Shown: one piece after another, positions 60,212 to 64,000 of the stretch
Layout of the letters: every line of letters starts with the position of its first letter
How positions within the stretch are numbered: position 1 is the first letter of the stretch
Position numbers and translations under genes: made by a program
NCBI GenBank assembly: GCA_024704175.1
Contig: CP085629.1
Span: 5,766,001-5,830,000, forward strand
Reading direction: 5' to 3'
Source of the DNA: Paenibacillus sp. P25
GTDB taxonomy: Bacteria; Bacillota; Bacilli; Paenibacillales; NBRC-103111
Length of the DNA: 64,000 nucleotides
Notes under the pieces: generated by a model
Told to the model about the DNA's origin: nothing
The model's input: the letters and a program-made list of their open reading frames with translations, nothing else
The model's database searches: none

Positions 60212-60492
60212 TTATGCCAGGATGGCGAGGATGTCGCTCTCACGCATAATCAGCAGTTCGCGGCCATCGTATTTCACTTCGGTGCCGGCGTATTTGGAGA
60301 AAATCACACGGTCGCCCTCTTTCACTTCAAGCGGAATGCGCTCTCCGTCTTTGAGTGTACCGCGCCTACGGCTACGATTCTGCCTTCTTGCGGCTTTTCC
60401 TTCGCTGTGTCCGGCAGGACGATACCGCTTGCGGTCGTTTCCTCCTTAGCGATGGCTTCAATAACTACGCGATCACCCAACGGTTTGATCAT
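60212..60492 (-). CDS. groES: Co-chaperonin GroES (one frame break)
   Basis: 93 aa after repair. IKPLGDRVVIEAIAKEE, TASGIVLPDTAKEKPQEG (mobile loop), then after one missing G near 60360-60366 LKDGERIPLEVKEGDRVIF and KYDGRELLIMRESDILA. AAAGGAGG precedes ATG 60492. An essential gene with a single missing base is strong evidence for sequence error rather than decay. Confidence 0.95.
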
Positions 60493-60531
60493 GAGAAAAT
60501 AGCCTCCTTTGAAATTTGGTCTTTCAACTTA

Positions 60532-60558
60532 TTAGCACTCGAATGTCTTTAGTGCTAA
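60532..60558. promoter_or_regulatory. CIRCE operator (HrcA binding site)
   Basis: TTAGCACTC, 9-nt spacer, TAGTGCTAA. One mismatch from the consensus GAGTGCTAA arm. It lies 40 nt upstream of groES, just downstream of the -10, as in other Firmicutes. Confidence 0.95.
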
Positions 60559-60569
60559 CAACAATTTAT

Positions 60570-60598
60570 ATGATAATCAACTCTTGGGAATTTTGCAA
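60570..60598 (-). promoter_or_regulatory. groES-groEL promoter
   Basis: Minus strand TTGCAA (60593-60598), exact 17-bp spacer, TATCAT (60570-60575). The predicted start falls in or next to CIRCE, fitting HrcA repression. Confidence 0.75.
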
Positions 60599-60682
60599 GT
60601 GGTTTTACAACAAATTCACACCTCCTACATTCTCCCCTCCCACTGGTTAAATATTCAAGCTCCACCGATTTCTGAAAAAAGC

Positions 60683-60710
60683 AAAAAAGCCTGTCGATTC
60701 GACAGACTTC
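60683..60710 (-). terminator. Terminator of the tat unit
   Basis: Minus-strand GTCTGTCGA-A-TCGACAGGC stem followed by TTTTTTGC. Confidence 0.9.
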
Positions 60711-60723
60711 CGCAAAAAACGCA

Positions 60724-61486
60724 CTATGCACCGGTTTCCTCGCGTTCCCAAGCCGCATCCTGAAGCAGCTGCTTGCGGTACACGATACCCGATAAAAAGA
60801 CGCTGAACTCATACAGCACAATCATCGGCAGGAACACGATAATCGCCGAGGCGGCATCCGGAGGCGTAATCATCGTTGCGACGATGACGAGAATCATGTA
60901 CGCGTAGCGGCGCATTTTTTTCAACCGGGCCGGATTGAGCGACCCGCGGCTTCGTCAGAAACATAACGACGATCGGCGGCTCGAATAAGAGTGATAAAGG
61001 AATCAGTATATTGAACATAAAAGAGAAATATTGCGCAATGCCGTACGTTTCCTTCAGGTTGAGGCTCACGGTAATGGACGTGGTAAACATAAAGGCCATC
61101 CGGAACACGACGAAATATCCGAAGGCCAGACCCAGCAAAAACAGCAAAAAGGCAAAAGGCACGAACATCAGCGAGGCCTTCTGCTCTTCCGGGCGCAGGC
61201 CGGGCTTCATAAAGGCCCACAGCTGGTACAAAGCAAACGGCGGCGTGATAATCAGGCCCGTAATGAGGGCGCAGTTCATATATAATTTAATGGAGTCCCA
61301 CGGGGAAAAGACATTCAGCATGTCGATCGTATTCGCCGGCGGAATGCTCGTGATGTACTGAATGAGCGGCTTCGCTGCAATCAGACCGACGATCATCCCC
61401 AGCACAAGCACGATCACCACCCAGATCACGCGCTTGCGCAGCTCCGTCAGGTGCTCCACCAGACTCATGGCATCTTCTTGCTCCAA
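60724..61486 (-). CDS. tatC: Sec-independent translocase TatC (one frame break)
   Basis: About 254 aa, six helices. LVEHLTELRKRVIW is the twin-arginine signal-peptide recognition segment. FSPWDSIKLYMNCALITGLI, YQLWAFMKPGLRPEEQK and FGYFVVFRMAF follow. The frame changes at about 60945-60955; the C-terminal part resumes MRRYAYMILVIVATMITPPDA. TTG start at 61486 behind AGGTGAG. With TatA it exports folded proteins. Confidence 0.93.
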
Positions 61487-61525
61487 CCGGTCTCACCTGC
61501 CTACATTTCTAGTTCATGATGGGTC

Positions 61526-61828
61526 CTAATCCGGCAGACGGCGCGGGTCTGCGGGACGCGCTCCGGCAACTTGGCTCTGCTGCGGGGCGGCGCCGGCGGT
61601 CTGCACTTCAACCGTCTGCGATACCGGTCGCGGCGCCGGCGGGGTTACGTCCTTCCGCTCCGGTCTTGCCGGCTCGTCGTCGGACAGGAGGTCCCGGGCC
61701 CCCTGTTTAAACTCCCGGACCATTCGTCCAAGCGAACGCCCGAGCTCCGGAAGCTTATGCGGACCAAATAGAATCAGTGCAATGAGTCCAATTAGTAACA
61801 GCTCCGAAAAACCGATATTTCCGAACAT
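61526..61828 (-). CDS. tatA: Twin-arginine translocase subunit TatA
   Basis: About 100 aa. MFGNIGFSELLLIGLIALILFGP (one helix), the hinge Phe-Gly-Pro and amphipathic LPELGRSLGRMVREFK, then a long Pro/Ala/Arg-rich tail. Bifunctional TatA/E type usual in Firmicutes. 39 nt upstream of tatC. Confidence 0.95.
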   Translation of the reverse strand: MFGNIGFSELLLIGLIALILFGPHKLPELGRSLGRMVREFKQGARDLLSDDEPARPERKDVTPPAPRPVSQTVEVQTAGAAPQQSQVAGARPADPRRLPD

Positions 61829-61853
61829 CATTCATCGGTCCTTTCCATCATCA

Positions 61854-62858
61854 TCAGCAGTTATAAAGTCCGCCGTAGCCCATCTCGGTAATATCCGAGC
61901 GGACAATCCGTTCTCCGGCGCATATCCGCGGGAGCAGTACGTCAAAGGAGGTATACGGATCGTGCATCACGCGACCGGGCAGTCCCATGATGGGCACGTC
62001 TCCTAAGTAGCCGATCAGAAGCATCGATCCGGGAAGCATCGGCGTGCCGTAGCTGACGATCTCCGCCCCCGCCCGCTTGATCGCTCCCGGCGTACGGTCG
62101 TCCGGGTCCACGGACATCCCGCCCGTGACCAGGATCAAATCGGCCCGGTCCTCATGCAAAAAGCGGTGAATCTCTTGCACTATCACCTCGCTGTCATCCG
62201 GGGCGAGCCGCTGGTCGATTACTTCCGACCCCAGCGCCGCCAGCTTCTCGCGGACAACAGGGCCGAATTTATCCTGAATGCGGCCCTTGAATACCTCGGC
62301 GCCCGTCGTGACGATACCGGCCCGGAGAGGGCGGAACGGCTTAACCTCAGCCAGAGGTTCTGCAGCGGAAGCCGCCGTGCGTTCGACCTGGACGATCCGC
62401 TCCTCTTCTATGATCAATGGAATCACCCGGGTTCCGAGCAAGGCCTGCCCCGGCTTTACCACCGTATGGGTCTTGATCGTCGACATCACGACCTGGTCCA
62501 ATGCGTTGACGGCGTCGATCCGGGCCTTGTCGATCTTGGCCAAGCCATGAATTGTCGACTTGAGCGAAATCTTCCCTTCGTGCGGCTCCGTCAGCTCGAT
62601 GTTCGGCCCTTTCGCGGCCAGCGCCATCCGCAGAGCGGCTTCATCCTCGTGCAGGAAGCCCGCTTCCAGGCGGATCGTGTAGATATGCTCCTTGCCGATG
62701 CTGAGCAGCGCCGGAATGTCCTCCTCGCGGATAACATGGCCCTTCTTGAACAGCCGTCCTTTGAACTGCCCGGGTATAATCTGGGTCAGATCATGCGCCA
62801 GCACCATACCGACCGCCTCTTCCACCCGCACTTCCCGAAGCATCGAATCAGGCTTCAT
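61854..62858 (-). CDS. Molybdopterin-binding protein, MoeA/CinA-like
   Basis: 334 aa, intact. The C-terminal half has the MoCF-binding fold: GIVTTGAEVFKGRIQDKF, LVTGGMSVDPDDRTPGAI and GLPGRVMHDPYTSFDVLLP. The N-terminal half (VGMVLAHDLTQIIPGQFKG, KKGHVIREEDIPALLSIGKEHIY) is MoeA-like but short and lacks the usual C-terminal domain IV of MoeA. It may bind rather than insert Mo. It overlaps mog by 11 nt. Confidence 0.8.
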   Translation of the reverse strand: MKPDSMLREVRVEEAVGMVLAHDLTQIIPGQFKGRLFKKGHVIREEDIPALLSIGKEHIYTIRLEAGFLHEDEAALRMALAAKGPNIELTEPHEGKISLKSTIHGLAKIDKARIDAVNALDQVVMSTIKTHTVVKPGQALLGTRVIPLIIEEERIVQVERTAASAAEPLAEVKPFRPLRAGIVTTGAEVFKGRIQDKFGPVVREKLAALGSEVIDQRLAPDDSEVIVQEIHRFLHEDRADLILVTGGMSVDPDDRTPGAIKRAGAEIVSYGTPMLPGSMLLIGYLGDVPIMGLPGRVMHDPYTSFDVLLPRICAGERIVRSDITEMGYGGLYNC

Positions 62859-63347
62859 CGCCGTGTTCTCCTTCGCGGCCGGTCAAGATCCCCAGCGCGT
62901 GCGGCGACTGGTCGATGATCGCCGACAGGTTCTCCAGCACGCCCTTCGGGCCGCCGGGCAGGTTGATGATGAGCGTCCGTCCGCGGATCCCGGAGACGGC
63001 GCGGGACAGCATCGCACGGGGCGTTTTCTGCAGGGAAACCATCCGCATTGCTTCCGCAAATCCGGGCGCCAGCCGGTCTATGACCTCGAGAGTCGCTTCC
63101 GGCGTCACGTCCCGGGGGCAAGCCCCGTTCCGCCGGTCGTCAGGATCAAATCCGCGCGAAAATAGTCCGTCATCTCGATCAGCGCGGCCATAATCTCGCC
63201 CTTCTCGTCGGGCACTACCCGGTATTCGATGATTTCCCCGCTCATTTCCTCCTCGATCAGTTCACGGATTACCTGTGCACTGGTGTCTTCCCGTTCCCCA
63301 CGGGAACCGCGGTCGCTTGCCGTTAAGATAGCCACTTTCCAGCGCAT
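62848..63347 (-). CDS. mog: MogA/MoaB-type molybdopterin adenylyltransferase (one frame break)
   Basis: About 166 aa. VAILTASDRGSRGEREDTS, LILTTGGTGLAP, then after a break at about 63107-63112 TPEATLEVIDRLAPGFAEAMR and LINLPGGPKGVLENL. All the MogA/MoaB family blocks are there. It adenylates molybdopterin ahead of metal insertion. First gene after a good promoter. Confidence 0.88.
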
Positions 63348-63380
63348 AAGCCTGCTCCTCTCCTCGGTTCATTTCATTGT

Positions 63381-63409
63381 ATCTTAAACTTGTTAAGAAA
63401 AAACGTCAA
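63381..63409 (-). promoter_or_regulatory. Promoter of mog-moeA-like-tatA-tatC
   Basis: Minus strand TTGACG (63404-63409), 17 bp, TAAGAT (63381-63386), about 33 nt upstream of the mog start. Confidence 0.75.
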
Positions 63410-63514
63410 CGACCTGTGCCAGAATAAACGGCTACGCCGTCTTGTCTTGCAAGGACCAGCGCGTTTATCAAGGTTGATGCGAAGCTATAAGCCCGAGAAA
63501 ACTTATAAATCTTA

Positions 63515-64000
63515 TCAGCTGAGAAAATCTTTAGCGCCGAAAATCCCCGCTTTTCCCCCGGTTTTGCTCAGCAAACGGGTCGGCCCGATTTCCATCGTTT
63601 TCTCCGCCGCTTTGCACATGTCATACACGGTCAGCGCCGCCGCGGATACGGCCGTCAGCGCCTCCATCTCGACGCCGGTCAGCCCCTTCGTTCGCACCGT
63701 TGCCTCTATGTAGAGCTCATCTTTCCCGTTATCGTCGAACCGCACGTCGATACCGGTCAGCTGAAGCGGATGGCACATCGGAATCCAATTCGACGTATTC
63801 TTGGCGGCCATGATTCCGGCGACTTGGGCGACTGCGAGCACATCCCCTTTGCCGACCTTGCCCGAACGGATGAGCTCCAGCGTGGAAGGCTGCATCGTCA
63901 CTTTCGTTTGCGCGGTAGCGGAACGGGACGTTTCGCTTTTCTCCGAGATATCCACCATCCGGGCCCGGCCCTGCTCGTTAAAATGGGTCAGCCGACCCTG
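63515..64000 (-). CDS. moaC: Cyclic pyranopterin monophosphate synthase MoaC (5' end outside window)
   Basis: The visible 161 residues cover almost the whole enzyme. LTHFNEQGRARMVDISEK at the window edge is the family N-terminus and only a few residues are missing. IPMCHPLQLTGI, VEMEALTAVSAAALTVYDM and the C-terminal KTGGKAGIF follow. It forms cPMP from the MoaA product. The ATG inside MVDIS is too far in to be the start. It ends 168 nt before mog, with no clear terminator between. Confidence 0.93.
   Translation of the reverse strand, partial: QGRLTHFNEQGRARMVDISEKSETSRSATAQTKVTMQPSTLELIRSGKVGKGDVLAVAQVAGIMAAKNTSNWIPMCHPLQLTGIDVRFDDNGKDELYIEATVRTKGLTGVEMEALTAVSAAALTVYDMCKAAEKTMEIGPTRLLSKTGGKAGIFGAKDFLS

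Noticed and set aside
63390..63713. 107-codon plus-strand frame between mog and moaC
   Set aside because: Lies antisense over the moaC 3' end and the mog promoter, with no ribosome binding site and no recognisable domain.
1..64000. CRISPR array, prophage or integrative element
   Set aside because: No direct-repeat/spacer pattern, no cas genes, no integrase or phage structural genes seen.

Overview
The window looks like a chromosomal segment of a Gram-positive, endospore-forming member of the Paenibacillaceae (Paenibacillus-like). The evidence is two SLH-domain surface proteins, a CIRCE-controlled groES-groEL pair, the sporulation gene cmpA, and the order ydcC-like / alr / ndoAI / ndoA / tex / cmpA / sprT / tRNA, which resembles the Bacillus subtilis dal-ydc region without the rsb genes. 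The flanks are GC-rich. About 17.1-48.7 kb is conspicuously AT-rich by eye and reads as an inserted glycan island.

Layout. 1-5.4 kb: a cut-off O-antigen-ligase/O-oligosaccharyltransferase-like gene, a DUF2621 membrane protein, an SLH protein, a glycerophosphodiesterase, a quinone-reductase-like flavoprotein and a small membrane protein. 5.4-8.6 kb: tRNA-Leu, tRNA-Leu, tRNA-Glu, corA, galE, a tRNA-derived repeat, tRNA-Ser and tRNA-Asn. 8.6-16.4 kb: sprT, cmpA, tex, the EndoA/EndoAI toxin-antitoxin pair, alr and a LolA-like lipoprotein carrying a very large Gly/Ala/Ser/Thr/Asn insert. 16.4-18.9 kb: orphan APS kinase and a TIGR03032-like protein. 19-48.8 kb: a minus-strand glycan cluster. Its contents are gtrB-like, a split transketolase, an SDR, CDP-glucose enzymes (rfbG, rfbF), IS256 and IS110 remnants, rfbH, gtrA, a GT-C enzyme, several GT4 and GT2 transferases, a coiled-coil methyltransferase, the wzt/wzm ABC exporter, GDP-mannose/rhamnose enzymes (rmd, gmd, manC), a WsfP/WcaJ-type initiating transferase and the dTDP-L-rhamnose genes rmlD, B, C and A. 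49-53.3 kb (plus strand): a complete O-oligosaccharyltransferase-like protein with a C-terminal repeat region, then an SLH protein. 53.5-64 kb: SNF2 helicase with SWIM partner, groES-groEL, tatA-tatC and molybdenum-cofactor genes.

How it fits together. The island encodes sugar activation (dTDP-L-Rha, probably GDP-D-Rha, and a CDP-3,6-dideoxy sugar), assembly on a lipid carrier, export through an ABC transporter with a probable glycan-sensing ATPase, and transfer to protein. This is the logic of S-layer glycosylation (slg) clusters known from Geobacillus stearothermophilus and Paenibacillus alvei. The most unusual part is a two-gene transketolase plus an SDR inside the CDP-sugar block. I infer that it may build a C2-branched dideoxy sugar.

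Caveat. About 40 single-gene frame breaks occur in otherwise well-conserved genes (tex, alr, groES, tatC, rmlB, gmd, SNF2 and others), often at homopolymers. I read most of them as sequence or assembly errors and give joined coordinates. The transposase remnants look truly degenerate.
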